Notes under the pieces: model-generated
What the model was told of the DNA's origin: nothing
What the model saw: the letters and a program-made list of their open reading frames with translations, nothing else
Database searches by the model: none
Shown: piece after piece, positions 1 through 9,334 of the stretch
Position numbering within the stretch: the first letter of the stretch is position 1
How the letters are laid out: every line of letters begins with the position of its first letter
Program-made: the position numbers and the translations under genes
Assembly (NCBI RefSeq): GCF_000310145.2
Contig: NZ_AMXA01000001.1
Span: 1 to 64,000, forward strand
Length of the DNA stretch: 64,000 nucleotides
Reading direction: 5' to 3'
Source of the DNA: Thauera sp. 28
GTDB lineage: Bacteria; Pseudomonadota; Gammaproteobacteria; Burkholderiales; Rhodocyclaceae

Positions 1-150
1 CGTACGAGCGGCCCCAGCCGCGAGCTTTTCATCGCACCCGCCCCACGCCCGTCGCCTTCAACCCCTCGCGGCTCGCGCCGCTCCTACGGCGGGAACGAAC
101 GCTGCGGCGCTCTCCTGTAGGAGCGGCGCCAGCCGCGAGCTTTGCCTGGT
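1..150. repeat. REP-like palindromic repeats downstream of the response regulator
   Basis: Two forward copies (about 2-24 and 117-139) and one inverted copy (about 66-90) of a REP-like unit are visible. The core reads GGAGCGGCGCCAGCCGCGAG or its complement. The same unit recurs at 7707-8021. The copies lie between the end of the response-regulator gene and the window edge, where they could act as a transcript-end or mRNA-stability element. No gene is seen here. Confidence 0.8.
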
Positions 151-160
151 TCGAGACCGG

Positions 161-811
161 TCAGACTTCGATAAGGCCGCTGCGGATTGCCACCAGGGCA
201 AGCTCGGCGGCGTTGGAGACGTTGAGCTTCTGCTTGATGTGATACAGGTGCGTCCCCACCGTGCTGGGGCTGAGATTGTGGCTGTCTGCGATCTCGGCCA
301 CCGTGCGGCCTTGGGCGAGCTGCAGGAAGACGGCGAACTCCTTTTCGGTGAGCGCGGTGACCGGATCCTGACCACCGGAGAACTGCGCGAGCGCGAGCGC
401 AGGGGCGATGTCGGGGTCGATGTAGCGTTGGCCGCGGGCCACGGTGGCGACTGCGCGCAGCAATTCCTGGGGCTGGGCACGCTTGGACAGGTAGCCGGTG
501 GCACCTGCACGCAGGGCGCGCGCGGGAATCTGGGCGTCGTCGTGTGCGGACAGGATCAGCACGCGTGCATCGGGGTGGTGGGCGAGCAGGCGCTCGAGCG
601 CGCCCAGACCGCCGATGCCGGGCATCGAGACGTCCATCATCAGCATTGAAGGCTTCAGTTCGGAGAAGGCGGTCACCGCCTTCTCGCCGCTGTCGGCTTC
701 GCCGACCACCTCGGCGCCCGCGCCTTCGAGCAGCAGGCGAAAACCCATGCGCACGGCGGCGTGGTCGTCGGCCAGCAGGATGCGGAGGCCCTGGAGGGTG
801 TGCACGGTCAT
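161..811 (-). CDS. LuxR/NarL-family response regulator
   Basis: A 216-residue two-component response regulator. The N-terminal receiver domain (about residues 8-125) has the acidic pair in LLADDHAAVRMG, the phospho-acceptor Asp in MMDVSMPG and the conserved Lys in GYLSKRA. The C-terminal LuxR-type helix-turn-helix (about 150-210) contains LTEKEFAVFLQLAQGRTVAEI and LSPSTVGTHLYHIKQKL. The start codon overlaps the stop of the upstream histidine kinase gene (ATGA), so the two are translationally coupled and almost certainly form a pair. The operon sits next to quinoprotein and C1 genes, so a role in controlling alcohol oxidation is likely but inferred. The target promoters are not known. Confidence 0.93.
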   Translation of the reverse strand: MTVHTLQGLRILLADDHAAVRMGFRLLLEGAGAEVVGEADSGEKAVTAFSELKPSMLMMDVSMPGIGGLGALERLLAHHPDARVLILSAHDDAQIPARALRAGATGYLSKRAQPQELLRAVATVARGQRYIDPDIAPALALAQFSGGQDPVTALTEKEFAVFLQLAQGRTVAEIADSHNLSPSTVGTHLYHIKQKLNVSNAAELALVAIRSGLIEV

Positions 812-2175
812 CCTTGTTCGGTGTGGAGGGGGTGCGGCAGGCGGGCCCGCACGCACAGGCCGCCTTGCGGCGGGCGGCAGAGCTCGAGCCTGCCGTGCAG
901 CTCGGCAACGCGTTCGCGCATGCCCATCAGCCCGTAGCGGCCCGGGCCCGGATTCTCGCCGAGGCCGCACCCGTTGTCGATGACCTCGATCTCGATGTCG
1001 CCGTCGCGCAGTCCCAGCCGCACCTCGACGCGGCTGGCGCGGGCGTGGCGCACCACGTTGGTCAGGCTCTCCTGCACCATGCGCAGGATGGTGAGGCCGA
1101 CGGCGTCGGACACCGCCTGTGCCAGGGGTTCGATGGTGCATTGGATCTCGATGTCGCCATGATGCCTGGCCCACAGTTCGCAGTAGCTGCGGATCGCTTC
1201 CTCCACGTGCAGGCCATCGTCGCCGGTGCTGGTGCGCAGGCGCTGCAGGATGGTACGCACGCCTTCCTGCATCTGTCCGGTCATGGCGAGGATGGCCTGT
1301 GCGCTGCCGTTGAGCCCGGGCTGGTCGGTGCTGCGCTGGATGATGGCGCCGGCGATGGCGCGCACTGCGGTGATGCCCTGGCCGAGCTCGTCATGCAGTT
1401 CGCGCGCGATCAGGCGCCGTTCCTGCTCAAGTCGCAGTTGCACCGCATGGGCGAGGGCCTGGTCGTGCTCGAGGCGGGCGTTCTCGGCCAGGCTCTGGTC
1501 GAGGCTGTCGGCGAGCCTGTTGTAGCTGCGCGCGAGCAGGGCGAGCTCACGCGTAGGGTATTCGGGCAGGCGCAGGTCGAAGCGGCCCTGTGCGCTGCGT
1601 TCGAGTGCCGAGTGGATCTCGGCGACCGGTGCGAGCGCGCGATTGATCGCGAACCGGGTGGCGAGCCAGATCAGCATCAGCAGGGCGACGGCCCAGCCGA
1701 GCGCGGCCGTGAGCTTGTCCCAGGCGTCGAGCACGGCGCGCGAGGTGTCCGGCGTGAGCACGATGGTGAGCTCGCCCGCAGGCAGGTTGCGCGGCGCCAC
1801 GGTGGGTTCGACCCAGCGTGCGAAGCCGTCGGGGGCGAAGCGACCGGCCTTGTACGGTGAGTCGGGGGACAGGTAGAGGCGCCCGCCAAGGCTGTCGAAG
1901 ACTTCGAGGCGGTTGGCGCGGATACGGCCGACCGCTTCGAGGTGGTGCATCAGGCGCTCGCGGGCTTGCGGGCCGTCGGCCAGGGTTTCGGGAATCAGCA
2001 CGTTGAGCCATTGCTCGGCGACGCGGGTGGCGGCCTCCACCTCCTCGTGGATGGCATTGCGCGTCTCGCGCATCCAGACCACGGCGGTGACCGCCATCAT
2101 TACCGCGATGAGGGCGGTGAGCACGAGGCTGATATGCGCCTTGAGGCTGGGCGTGTGGTGGAGGCGGTCGGTCAT
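808..2175 (-). CDS. Membrane sensor histidine kinase, NarX/UhpB type (HisKA_3)
   Basis: A 455-residue kinase. A first transmembrane segment lies at about residues 14-30, then a periplasmic region of some 120 residues, a second membrane segment (about 155-180), and a HAMP-like linker (RALAPVAEIHSALERSAQGR). A HisKA_3 phosphorylation site follows in ARELHDELGQGITA, and a HATPase domain carries TNVVRHARA and DNGCGLG plus GRYGLMGMRERV. The gene starts at 2175 with an ATGA overlap with the upstream sensor gene and ends overlapping the response-regulator start. The ligand is unknown. The cytoplasmic-output architecture is that of kinases that pair with LuxR-type regulators. Confidence 0.93.
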   Translation of the reverse strand: MTDRLHHTPSLKAHISLVLTALIAVMMAVTAVVWMRETRNAIHEEVEAATRVAEQWLNVLIPETLADGPQARERLMHHLEAVGRIRANRLEVFDSLGGRLYLSPDSPYKAGRFAPDGFARWVEPTVAPRNLPAGELTIVLTPDTSRAVLDAWDKLTAALGWAVALLMLIWLATRFAINRALAPVAEIHSALERSAQGRFDLRLPEYPTRELALLARSYNRLADSLDQSLAENARLEHDQALAHAVQLRLEQERRLIARELHDELGQGITAVRAIAGAIIQRSTDQPGLNGSAQAILAMTGQMQEGVRTILQRLRTSTGDDGLHVEEAIRSYCELWARHHGDIEIQCTIEPLAQAVSDAVGLTILRMVQESLTNVVRHARASRVEVRLGLRDGDIEIEVIDNGCGLGENPGPGRYGLMGMRERVAELHGRLELCRPPQGGLCVRARLPHPLHTEQG

Positions 2176-2864
2176 GGGTGGGCTCCCCGGCGCAGGCTTG
2201 CACGGGCGGAATACTGCATGCCGCGGCGGTCGCGCAGCGTGAAGGGCTGGCGCAGGCCGAGTGCGGCGTAGCCGACGATGCCTCGCCAGTGGGTGGTGAA
2301 GCAGGCGGGCGCATCGGTGGCGCCGTCTTCGGTGCATGAGGCCAGCAGTTCAAGAGCGACCCGGTTGGCGGCGAGCACGCAGCCTTCGGCGTCGAACAGC
2401 GTCAGCGCCTCGAGCGGCGTGCCGAGCACCGCGGGGTAGCGATGAAAGCGCAGCAACAGAAAGCCTTCCGGTTCGGACTCGATCAGGCGGTGCTCGATGA
2501 TGCGAGCCGCCGTCTGCACCAGGGCGTTGGCATGCGTGAGCCAACCGAGTTGCGAAATATCGACATCGATGAAGCCGAGCAGACCGCCGGCGGGCGGCAG
2601 GATGGGGGCGGCGATGCCGATGCCCTGGGGCGCGATGGTGTCCGCCGCGCGCGGGCGTGTGCCGATGGCGCGCAGCACGGTGCCTGCGCTGTCGGTCAGG
2701 ATGACGGTGACCGAGGGGCTGTCGAGCTGGCGGTGGAGGTCTTCCATGGCGGGGGCCGACAGTGTCACCAGGCGTGCATGGCGCTCCGGCTGCAGCGTGC
2801 TGGGCGGATGTGCGGACGGCGTGAGCGCGTCGGGTGAGGGGCGCGAGTCGTGCTGTTGCTTCAT
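2172..2864 (-). CDS. Stand-alone AcoR-like sensor module (GAF/PAS), no AAA+ or HTH domain
   Basis: A 230-residue soluble protein that resembles only the N-terminal sensory part of AcoR-type sigma-54 activators. Typical phrases are VTVILTDSAGTVLRAIG, a short GAF-like core (APILPPAGGLLGFIDVDIS), ARIIEHRLIE, LLLRFH, then a PAS-like LTLFDAEGCVLAANRVALELL and a terminal RQPFTLRDRRGMQYSARA. The part of the GAF domain that usually lies between the first strand and API is shortened. There is no AAA+ ATPase (no GAFTGA) and no Fis-type HTH, so it cannot activate sigma-54 polymerase alone. It is first in an operon with the kinase and regulator (ATGA overlap). It may be a ligand-sensing partner of the kinase or of an activator elsewhere. 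The start at 2864 is the best Met before the conserved part. Confidence 0.75.
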   Translation of the reverse strand: MKQQHDSRPSPDALTPSAHPPSTLQPERHARLVTLSAPAMEDLHRQLDSPSVTVILTDSAGTVLRAIGTRPRAADTIAPQGIGIAAPILPPAGGLLGFIDVDISQLGWLTHANALVQTAARIIEHRLIESEPEGFLLLRFHRYPAVLGTPLEALTLFDAEGCVLAANRVALELLASCTEDGATDAPACFTTHWRGIVGYAALGLRQPFTLRDRRGMQYSARASLRRGAHP

Positions 2865-2910
2865 GTTGCGCGTGGCCGGCAGTCCTGCGATTCGGGTGTC
2901 CGGGCGGACA

Positions 2911-2926
2911 TGCAGGATCCATGCCG
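2911..2926 (-). promoter_or_regulatory. Possible sigma-54 promoter for the sensor/kinase operon
   Basis: The minus strand reads CGGCATGGATCCTGCA, a GG-N10-GC arrangement with a usable -12 (CTGCA) but a weak -24 (CGGCAT instead of TGGCAC). It lies about 45 bases upstream of the sensor start at 2864 and about 100 bases from the shared dyad at 3025. It is weaker than the divergent site at 3118. Confidence 0.35.
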
Positions 2927-3024
2927 GCTGGATGCATGCCCGGTCGCGGCGCCTTGTGCGGCGCAATAGCCGCAGTCGGGGTGCCTGGCGTTCGTGGGGG
3001 GCTGCTGCGGGATTGAACAATTGA

Positions 3025-3041
3025 TGTTCCCATTTGGAACA
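3025..3041. promoter_or_regulatory. Perfect dyad, putative enhancer (UAS) for sigma-54 activation
   Basis: TGTTCC-CATTT-GGAACA is a perfect 6-bp inverted repeat with a 5-base centre. A further GAACA half-site lies just upstream, giving a second overlapping dyad (GAACA-ATTGA-TGTTC, about 3014-3029). It ends 76 bases upstream of the -24 element at 3118. Similar dyads lie upstream of the xoxF, fae and fhc sigma-54 promoters. A binding site for a Fis-type enhancer-binding protein is inferred. Confidence 0.6.
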
Positions 3042-3117
3042 GGTTCGCCCGCGCGACACTGCGCAGCGTCGGGCAGATCGCCGGACGGTGTCCCGCATGT
3101 GCCGCGTTTCGGCTTCG

Positions 3118-3133
3118 TGGCACGGAATCTGCA
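3118..3133 (+). promoter_or_regulatory. Sigma-54 (-24/-12) promoter of the ABC importer operon
   Basis: TGGCACGGAATCTGCA has GG-N10-GC spacing and a near-consensus -24 (TGGCACG) and -12 (CTGCA). The predicted transcription start is near 3144. That makes the ATG at 3149 an unlikely translation start and supports the ATG at 3197. The same sequence with one change occurs upstream of fae (25544). Confidence 0.8.
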
Positions 3134-3196
3134 GGTGTCGGAAAAACAATGCGTCTGTGCCCCAAGGCAAAGGCGCGGACATGGAGACACGGGTTC

Positions 3197-4198
3197 ATGC
3201 GAGGGTTCTGGAGCAAGCTGGCGTGTGCGCTGATGCTGGGCGGTGCGATGGTGGCGGGGGCCGTGGCGGCCGAGCGCCAGGTGGTGCGCGTCGGCATCCT
3301 GCAGTTCGGTACCGTGAGCTGGGAGCTCGACGTCATGCAGCGCGAAGGCTTTGCCGAGCGCGAGGGGGTCGAGATCCGCATCGTTCCGCTGGCGCTCAAG
3401 GATGCGGCCAACGTGGCGATCCAGGGCGGTGAGGTCGATGTCATCGCCAACGACTGGATCTGGGTTTCGCGCATGCGCAGCGAGGGGCGCGACTATGTGT
3501 TCTCGCCCTACTCGCAGGCCGTGGGTGGCGTCAGCGTACGCCCGGATGCGGGTATCGCGAGCTTTGCCGACCTCAAGGGCAAGCGCCTGGGCATTGCAGG
3601 CGGGGCGCTCGACAAGAGCTGGCTGCTGCTGCGCGCCTATGCGCGCAAGACGGTTGGCGAGGACGCAGCCACCTTCGTGCGCCCGCAGTTTGCCGCGCCG
3701 CCCCTGCTCAACGAACTCGTCATGCGCGGCGAGCTGCCCGCGGCGATGAACTTCTGGCACTTCAGTGCTCGCCTGTCTGCTGCCGGCATGGCCGAGCTCA
3801 TCACCATGCCGCAGATCCTCGCAGGGCTGGGCATCGAGGATGCGTTGCCGCTGGTGGGCTGGGTGTTCAGCGAGCGCTGGGCACGTGCCAACCCGGGCGC
3901 CATCGAGGGCTTTCTGCGTGCCTCGGCTGCGGCCAAGGACCTGATGCTTGCCTCGGATGCGGCCTGGGAGGTGCTGCGGCCGCTGATGCGGGCCGAGAAC
4001 GAGGACACCTTCATCGCCCTGCGCGAAGGCTTCCGGGCCGGGATCCCGCGTGCCGATGGCGAGGATGGCGAACGCGAGGCCGAGCGTGTCGCAGCCCGCG
4101 TATTCGCCATCCTCGCCGCAGAAGGCGGTCCGGCACTGGTCGGCAGGTCCGACGCGCTTGCGCCGGGCACCTTCTGGCGACGGGGAGGGGCGCAGTGA
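3197..4198 (+). CDS. ABC transporter substrate-binding protein, NMT1/SsuA (nitrate/taurine/sulfonate) type
   Basis: A periplasmic binding protein of 333 residues. The signal peptide is FWSKLACALMLGGAMVAGAVAA (about residues 4-25). The mature part carries the family pattern: VVRVGILQFGTVSWELDVMQ, GEVDVIANDWIWVSRM, FADLKGKRLGIAGGALDKSW and a late VGWVFSERWARANPGAIEGF. The start at 3197 is chosen because a GGAGA ribosome site lies 9 bases upstream and the signal peptide then begins properly. Earlier starts fall on the predicted transcription start. It overlaps the permease gene by 4 bases. The substrate is not evident; quinoprotein clusters often carry such importers, so a metal chelator, cofactor or alcohol-derived compound is possible. 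Confidence 0.88.
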   Translation: MRGFWSKLACALMLGGAMVAGAVAAERQVVRVGILQFGTVSWELDVMQREGFAEREGVEIRIVPLALKDAANVAIQGGEVDVIANDWIWVSRMRSEGRDYVFSPYSQAVGGVSVRPDAGIASFADLKGKRLGIAGGALDKSWLLLRAYARKTVGEDAATFVRPQFAAPPLLNELVMRGELPAAMNFWHFSARLSAAGMAELITMPQILAGLGIEDALPLVGWVFSERWARANPGAIEGFLRASAAAKDLMLASDAAWEVLRPLMRAENEDTFIALREGFRAGIPRADGEDGEREAERVAARVFAILAAEGGPALVGRSDALAPGTFWRRGGAQ

Positions 4199-5055
4199 CG
4201 GGGCGGCCTCAGGTAAGCGCTCAGGCTGGCACTCAGGCAAGCATCGATCCGCCACGCTTCATGCCGTCCAACGCACGCAACCAGGCCCAGACCACGAGCG
4301 TGTCGCCGGCCAGCCGCCGCGACCGCTGGCTCCGCCTTGCCTCCCTGCTCGTATTCGTGCTGGTCTGGCAGCTCGGCGCGTTGATCGCCGACAACCACAC
4401 GCTGCCCACGCCGGCTGCAGTGTTGGCGCGCATCTGGGACGAAGTCGCGTCGATGGCGCTCCCTGGTCATCTTGCCGTCACCCTTGGCCGGGTGGTGGTC
4501 GCCTTCACGGCAGCGATGCTCATCGGCGCCCTGGTGGGCATGGCAATGGGGCGGTGGCGGCAGTGTGACGCCTTCTTCGACGCCTGGCTGGTGCTCGGCC
4601 TCAACATCCCGGCGCTGGTCACCATCATCCTGTGCTACGTGTGGTTTGGCCTCAACGACTGGGCCGCCATCCTGGCCGTGGCGATCAACAAGATCCCGAC
4701 CGTCATCGTCACCGTGCGCGAGGGCGCGCGGGCGGTGGACCCCAAGCTGCTCGACGTCGCGCGCGCCTACCGTCTGTCGCGCCGGACGACCTTCCTGCGT
4801 GTGTACCTGCCCCAGCTCGTGCCCTACCTGATGGCGGCGGCGCGCTCCGGACTGTCGCTGATCTGGAAGATCGTGCTCGTGGTGGAACTGCTCGGCCGCA
4901 GCGACGGCGTGGGCTTCCAGCTCAATGTCTTCTTCCAGTTCTTCGACATCACCGGCATCCTTGCCTACACCCTGGCCTTCGCCGCGGTGGTGCTGACGGT
5001 CGAAGCCTGGATGCTGCGCCCGCTCGAGCGCAGGCTGACCCGTTGGAGGGGCTGA
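4195..5055 (+). CDS. ABC transporter permease, SsuC/TauC type
   Basis: An inner-membrane permease of about 286 residues (GTG start overlapping the previous stop; Met at 4261 is an alternative). There are about six hydrophobic segments, beginning with LASLLVFVLVWQLGALIA. The BPD_transp_1 coupling motif is seen in KIPTVIVTVREGARAVDPKLLDVARAY. It partners with the binding protein upstream and the ATPase 3 bases downstream. The three-gene order (binding protein, permease, ATPase) is typical of aliphatic sulfonate, taurine and nitrate importers. Confidence 0.9.
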   Translation: MTGRPQVSAQAGTQASIDPPRFMPSNARNQAQTTSVSPASRRDRWLRLASLLVFVLVWQLGALIADNHTLPTPAAVLARIWDEVASMALPGHLAVTLGRVVVAFTAAMLIGALVGMAMGRWRQCDAFFDAWLVLGLNIPALVTIILCYVWFGLNDWAAILAVAINKIPTVIVTVREGARAVDPKLLDVARAYRLSRRTTFLRVYLPQLVPYLMAAARSGLSLIWKIVLVVELLGRSDGVGFQLNVFFQFFDITGILAYTLAFAAVVLTVEAWMLRPLERRLTRWRG

Positions 5056-5058
5056 GCG

Positions 5059-5845
5059 ATGCTTGAGATCCAGATCGACCACAAGCGCTACCCGGACCGT
5101 GGCGGGCGTCCGCACCTTGCCCTGTCCGGGTTGCGGCTGTCCGTGCGCCAGGGCGAGTTCGTCTGCGTGGTGGGGCCGTCGGGTTGCGGCAAGAGCACCC
5201 TGCTCAACATCGTCGGCGGGCTCGATCGCGACATGAGCGGGCGAGTCGATCTCGACGGCGCGTTTCCCGAGGACATCGGCTTCATGTTCCAGGAGCCACG
5301 GCTGATGCCCTGGCTGAGCGTGCTCGACAACGTGCTGCTCGTCGCCCGCGCGGCCGACCCGCGTGCGGCTGCTGTGGTACGCGAGCGTGCCGTTGCCTTG
5401 CTGCGGGCGATGGAACTGGGTGACGTGCTCGACGCCTATCCCGGCAGGCTCTCCGGCGGCATGATGCGGCGCGTCGCGCTGGCGCGGGCGTTCGTCAATG
5501 AACCGCAACTGCTGCTGATGGACGAGCCCTTTGTGTCGCTCGACACCCCGACCGCCAATCGACTGCGGGAGATGCTGGTCGAGCAGTGGCAACGCTGCGG
5601 TGCCAGCGTGCTGTTCGTGACCCACGACTTGCGCGAGGCGCTGGCGTTGGCCGATCGCGTGTGTTTCCTGTCGTCTGCGCCAGCCCGCGTCGTGCTCGAG
5701 CATGAGGTCGAATTGCCGCGCCCGCGCCAGCCGGGCTGCGCAGAGGTCGGGCGGCTGCAGGAAGCGCTGCTGGCCCGTCACCCCGACCTGCTCGGCGGCT
5801 TGCCGCTGGCCGGGCATGCACGGGCAAACTGCGAGGGGGATGCAC

Positions 5846-5853
<8 letters not shown>
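5059..5853 (+). CDS. ABC transporter ATP-binding protein, SsuB/TauB type
   Basis: A 264-residue ABC ATPase energising the importer encoded just upstream. Walker A is GPSGCGKST (about residue 40), the Q-loop is in FMFQEPRLMPWLSV, the signature is LSGGMMRRVALARA, Walker B is LLLMDEPF and the H-loop is FVTHDLREAL. The short N-terminal region before Walker A and the PRLMPW motif after the Q-loop place it with nitrate/sulfonate/taurine ATPases. It overlaps the next ATPase gene by 8 bases. Confidence 0.92.
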
Positions 5854-6601
<748 letters not shown>

Positions 6602-6611
6602 TGTTTTCGTG

Positions 6612-6633
6612 CGGGGATCAGCCCCGTTTTTTT
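6612..6633 (+). terminator. Rho-independent terminator
   Basis: A CGGGG/CCCCG stem with a 5-base loop is followed directly by seven T residues. It closes the operon that begins at the 3118 promoter and separates it from the beta-propeller gene. Confidence 0.8.
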
Positions 6634-6690
6634 GCAGCAGCCGGGCCAGGAACGGTCCGGTCACCATCGACCAATGAGGAGACGACAATA

Positions 6691-7680
6691 ATGAACCGAC
6701 TGAAGACCCTGGGCTGCGCAGTGGCCACCTCGCTCATGCTTGCCTTGCCCGCCGGCGCCGCCCTGGCCAAGGACACCGGCTACATTTTCGTCAGCAGTGA
6801 GAACGACAACGCGGTCACGGTGCTCGACGGCAAGACCTTCCAGGTGGTCAAGACCATCCCCACCGGTGAACGCCCGCGCGACATGAAGCTGACCGCCGAC
6901 CGCGAGCAGATCTTCGTCATCGCCAGCAACAGCGAGCGGGTGGATGTGATCGACATCGCCAAACTCGAGGTGGTGCGCAGCATCGACGTCGGCGAGGACC
7001 CGGAGATGTTCGATTTCAGCAAGGACGGCAGCAAGATCTACGTTTCCAACGAGGATGACGCCGAGGTCTCGGTGGTTGACGTCGCCAAGAACGAAATCCT
7101 CGCCACCATCGAGGTTGGCGAGGAGCCCGAGGGCGTCCTGGTCAGCAAGGATGGCAGCCGCCTGTACGTGACCTCCGAGGTCGCCAACATGGTGCACGTG
7201 ATCGACACCGCGACCAACGAGATCCTTGCCAACGTGGTGGTCGGTAACCGCCCGCGCCGCTTCGCCGACACCCCGGACGGCAGCGAGGTGTGGGTGACCA
7301 ACGAGCTTGGCGCCTCGGTGACGATTCTCGACGCCAAGGCCAACACCATCAAGGAGACGGTCAGCTTCGCGCCCAAGGGCTTCCGCAGCGAGGAGGTGAC
7401 CCCGGTCGGCATCACCATGACACGCGATGGCAAGACCGCCTACGTCACCCTCGGCCGCGCCAACCACTTCGCCGTGGTCGATGTCGCCAGCCGCCAGATC
7501 AAGGACTACGTGCTCGTCGGCAGCCGCGCCTGGGGCGCTACGCTGAGCCGAGACGAGTCGATGCTGGTGATCGTCAATGGCCTGTCCGACGACATCTCCA
7601 TCGTCGACACCAAGACCAACAAGGTGCTCCGTTCCGTGCCGGTCGGCCGCGTGCCGCACACAGCGGTGATCGACGACTGA
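6691..7680 (+). CDS. Periplasmic YVTN beta-propeller protein, quinoprotein-catabolism associated
   Basis: A 329-residue secreted protein: signal peptide to about residue 26 (TSLMLALPAGAALA), then about seven blades, each with a YVTN-like strand (IFVSSENDNAVTVLD, KIYVSNEDDAEVSVVD, RLYVTSEVANMVHVID, EVWVTNELGASVTILD). It belongs to the beta-propeller family found with PQQ-dependent alcohol dehydrogenases. The biochemical role is unknown; a scaffold or electron-relay partner in the periplasm is inferred. The start at 6691 follows GAGGAGAC. It lies after a terminator, so it should have its own promoter; none is obvious. Confidence 0.9.
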   Translation: MNRLKTLGCAVATSLMLALPAGAALAKDTGYIFVSSENDNAVTVLDGKTFQVVKTIPTGERPRDMKLTADREQIFVIASNSERVDVIDIAKLEVVRSIDVGEDPEMFDFSKDGSKIYVSNEDDAEVSVVDVAKNEILATIEVGEEPEGVLVSKDGSRLYVTSEVANMVHVIDTATNEILANVVVGNRPRRFADTPDGSEVWVTNELGASVTILDAKANTIKETVSFAPKGFRSEEVTPVGITMTRDGKTAYVTLGRANHFAVVDVASRQIKDYVLVGSRAWGATLSRDESMLVIVNGLSDDISIVDTKTNKVLRSVPVGRVPHTAVIDD

Positions 7681-7706
7681 TGTAAGGCTCGCGGCGCGCA
7701 TCGCCC

Positions 7707-8021
7707 TGTAGGAGCGGCGCCAGCCGCGAGGGTTTGAAGGCGACGGGCGTCGGCGGGTGCGATGAAAAGCTCGCGGCTTGCGCCGCTCCTACGGGAGAGC
7801 GCCGCGGTGCCTGTTCCCGCTGTAGGAGCGGCGCCAGCCGCGAGGGTTTGAAGGCGACGAAGGTTGTGGGTGCAACGAAAGGCTCGCGGTTTGCGCCGCT
7901 CCCACGGAAGTGCGGCGCAGCGTTTGTTCCCGCCGTGGGAGCGGCGCCAGCCGCGAGGGTTTGAAGGCGATGCGGGCGGTGGACGCGACACAAGGCTCGC
8001 GGCTTGCGCCGCTCCCACGGG
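7707..8021. repeat. Array of three paired REP-like elements (BIME-like)
   Basis: Three near-identical modules of about 113 bases. Each consists of a forward unit (starting about 7707, 7821 and 7934; core GGAGCGGCGCCAGCCGCGAG) and an inverted unit (about 7769-7795, 7881-7905, 7993-8021). About 35-40 bases separate the two units of a pair, beginning GGTTTGAAGGCGA. The array fills most of the 418-base gap between the beta-propeller gene and the binding-protein gene. The same unit occurs at 1-150. Each pair could form a large hairpin in RNA. No gene is seen here. Confidence 0.9.
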
Positions 8022-8098
8022 AAACCGTCGCGCCTATGTCGGACCTTGGTTGGCGAGGCTCGCGGTGCTGACCTGGAATATGGATGGAGAACGATAAG

Positions 8099-9334
8099 AT
8101 GAAACTGCGTTTCCCCACGCATCTCGCTTGCGCGGCGGGCGCTCTGCGTCCGCCGCCGATGGCTGGCCTCATCCATCTGGCGCTGGCGATGGGCTTGCTG
8201 CTCTTCACCCTGGCTGCCACGGCAGCCGAGGTGATCCGCTTCGGTTACCTGGAGCTGGACAAGGATCCGCGCTACGACGACAAGAAGGCCTTTTTTCGCA
8301 CCCTGTCGCGTCCGCTCGGGCCGCCGCTTGCCGGTGCCGAGGTGGCGATCCGCGAGGTGCGCTTCGTTGGCCAGGCCCTGGGCGTGGGCTTCGAGCTCGC
8401 GCGCGCAAAGGGTGCCGATGCCGCAGCCTTGCTCGCCGAACTCGACAGGCTCAACGGCGAGGGCGTGCGCTTCTTCCTGATCGACGCGCCGGGTCCGGTG
8501 GTGGCCGAGCTGGCGGCGAAGACGCGCGGCCGCGAATTGCTGCTGTTCAACGTGTCTGCGGCCGACGACGCGCTGCGCCAGGCGCAGTGCCAGGCTCACC
8601 TCTATCACACCCTGCCCAACCACGGCATGCAGACCGACGCGCTGGCCCAGTTCCTGGTGTTCAAGAAGTGGCGCAACGTGCTGTTGCTGCAGGGGCCACG
8701 CGACGAGGACAAGCTCATCGGCGCCGCCTTCGAAAACTCCGCGCGCCGGCTCGGCCTGAAGATCGTCGCCAGGAAGGAGTTCGTGCTCAGCAATGACCCG
8801 CGCCAGCGCGAGCAGGGCAATGTCGGCCTGTTGACCGCCGGCGCCGATCACGATGTCGTCTTCGTCGCGGACAGCGACGGCGAGTTTGCGCGCAGCGTGC
8901 CCTACGACACCGTGCGCCCGCGTCCGGTGATCGGCGCCGAGGGCCTGGTGGCCGAGGCCTGGCACTGGGCCTGGCCACGCCATGGCGCGCCCCAGCTCAC
9001 TGGCCGCTTCGACAAGCAGGCCAAGCGTCATATGGGCAGCGCCGACTGGGCGGCGTGGATCGCGGTCAAGGCGGTGGTCGAGGCCGTGGTACGCACCGAG
9101 AACGCGCCCTTCGACAAGCTCGTTGCCTACCTCGGCAGCGAGGAGATCACCATCGACGGTTTCAAGGGCAACCGCCTCAACTTCCGCGACTGGGATCGCC
9201 AGTTGCGCCAGCCGATGCTGATCGCCACCCACAACGCGGTGATCGAGCGCGCGCCCATCCAGGGCTTCCTGCACCAGAGCAACAACATGGATACGCTCGG
9301 TTTCGACCGCCGCGACAGCCAGTGCAAGCCCTGA
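8099..9334 (+). CDS. Periplasmic binding protein of the quinoprotein-associated ABC system
   Basis: A 411-residue protein related to branched-chain-amino-acid-type periplasmic binding proteins and matching the PQQ-dependent alcohol dehydrogenase-associated binding protein family. A hydrophobic export segment (MAGLIHLALAMGLLLFTLAA) ends near residue 45, followed by the mature start EVIRFGYLELDKDPRYDD. The gene starts at 8099 with GGAGA upstream; 8159 is a later alternative that gives a cleaner signal peptide. The protein sits between the beta-propeller and permease genes of the same accessory system. The ligand is unknown. Confidence 0.85.
   Translation: MKLRFPTHLACAAGALRPPPMAGLIHLALAMGLLLFTLAATAAEVIRFGYLELDKDPRYDDKKAFFRTLSRPLGPPLAGAEVAIREVRFVGQALGVGFELARAKGADAAALLAELDRLNGEGVRFFLIDAPGPVVAELAAKTRGRELLLFNVSAADDALRQAQCQAHLYHTLPNHGMQTDALAQFLVFKKWRNVLLLQGPRDEDKLIGAAFENSARRLGLKIVARKEFVLSNDPRQREQGNVGLLTAGADHDVVFVADSDGEFARSVPYDTVRPRPVIGAEGLVAEAWHWAWPRHGAPQLTGRFDKQAKRHMGSADWAAWIAVKAVVEAVVRTENAPFDKLVAYLGSEEITIDGFKGNRLNFRDWDRQLRQPMLIATHNAVIERAPIQGFLHQSNNMDTLGFDRRDSQCKP

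Noticed and set aside
7707..8021. CRISPR array.
   Set aside because: The units alternate in orientation, the spacers are nearly identical rather than unique, and no cas genes are present; it fits REP/BIME elements.
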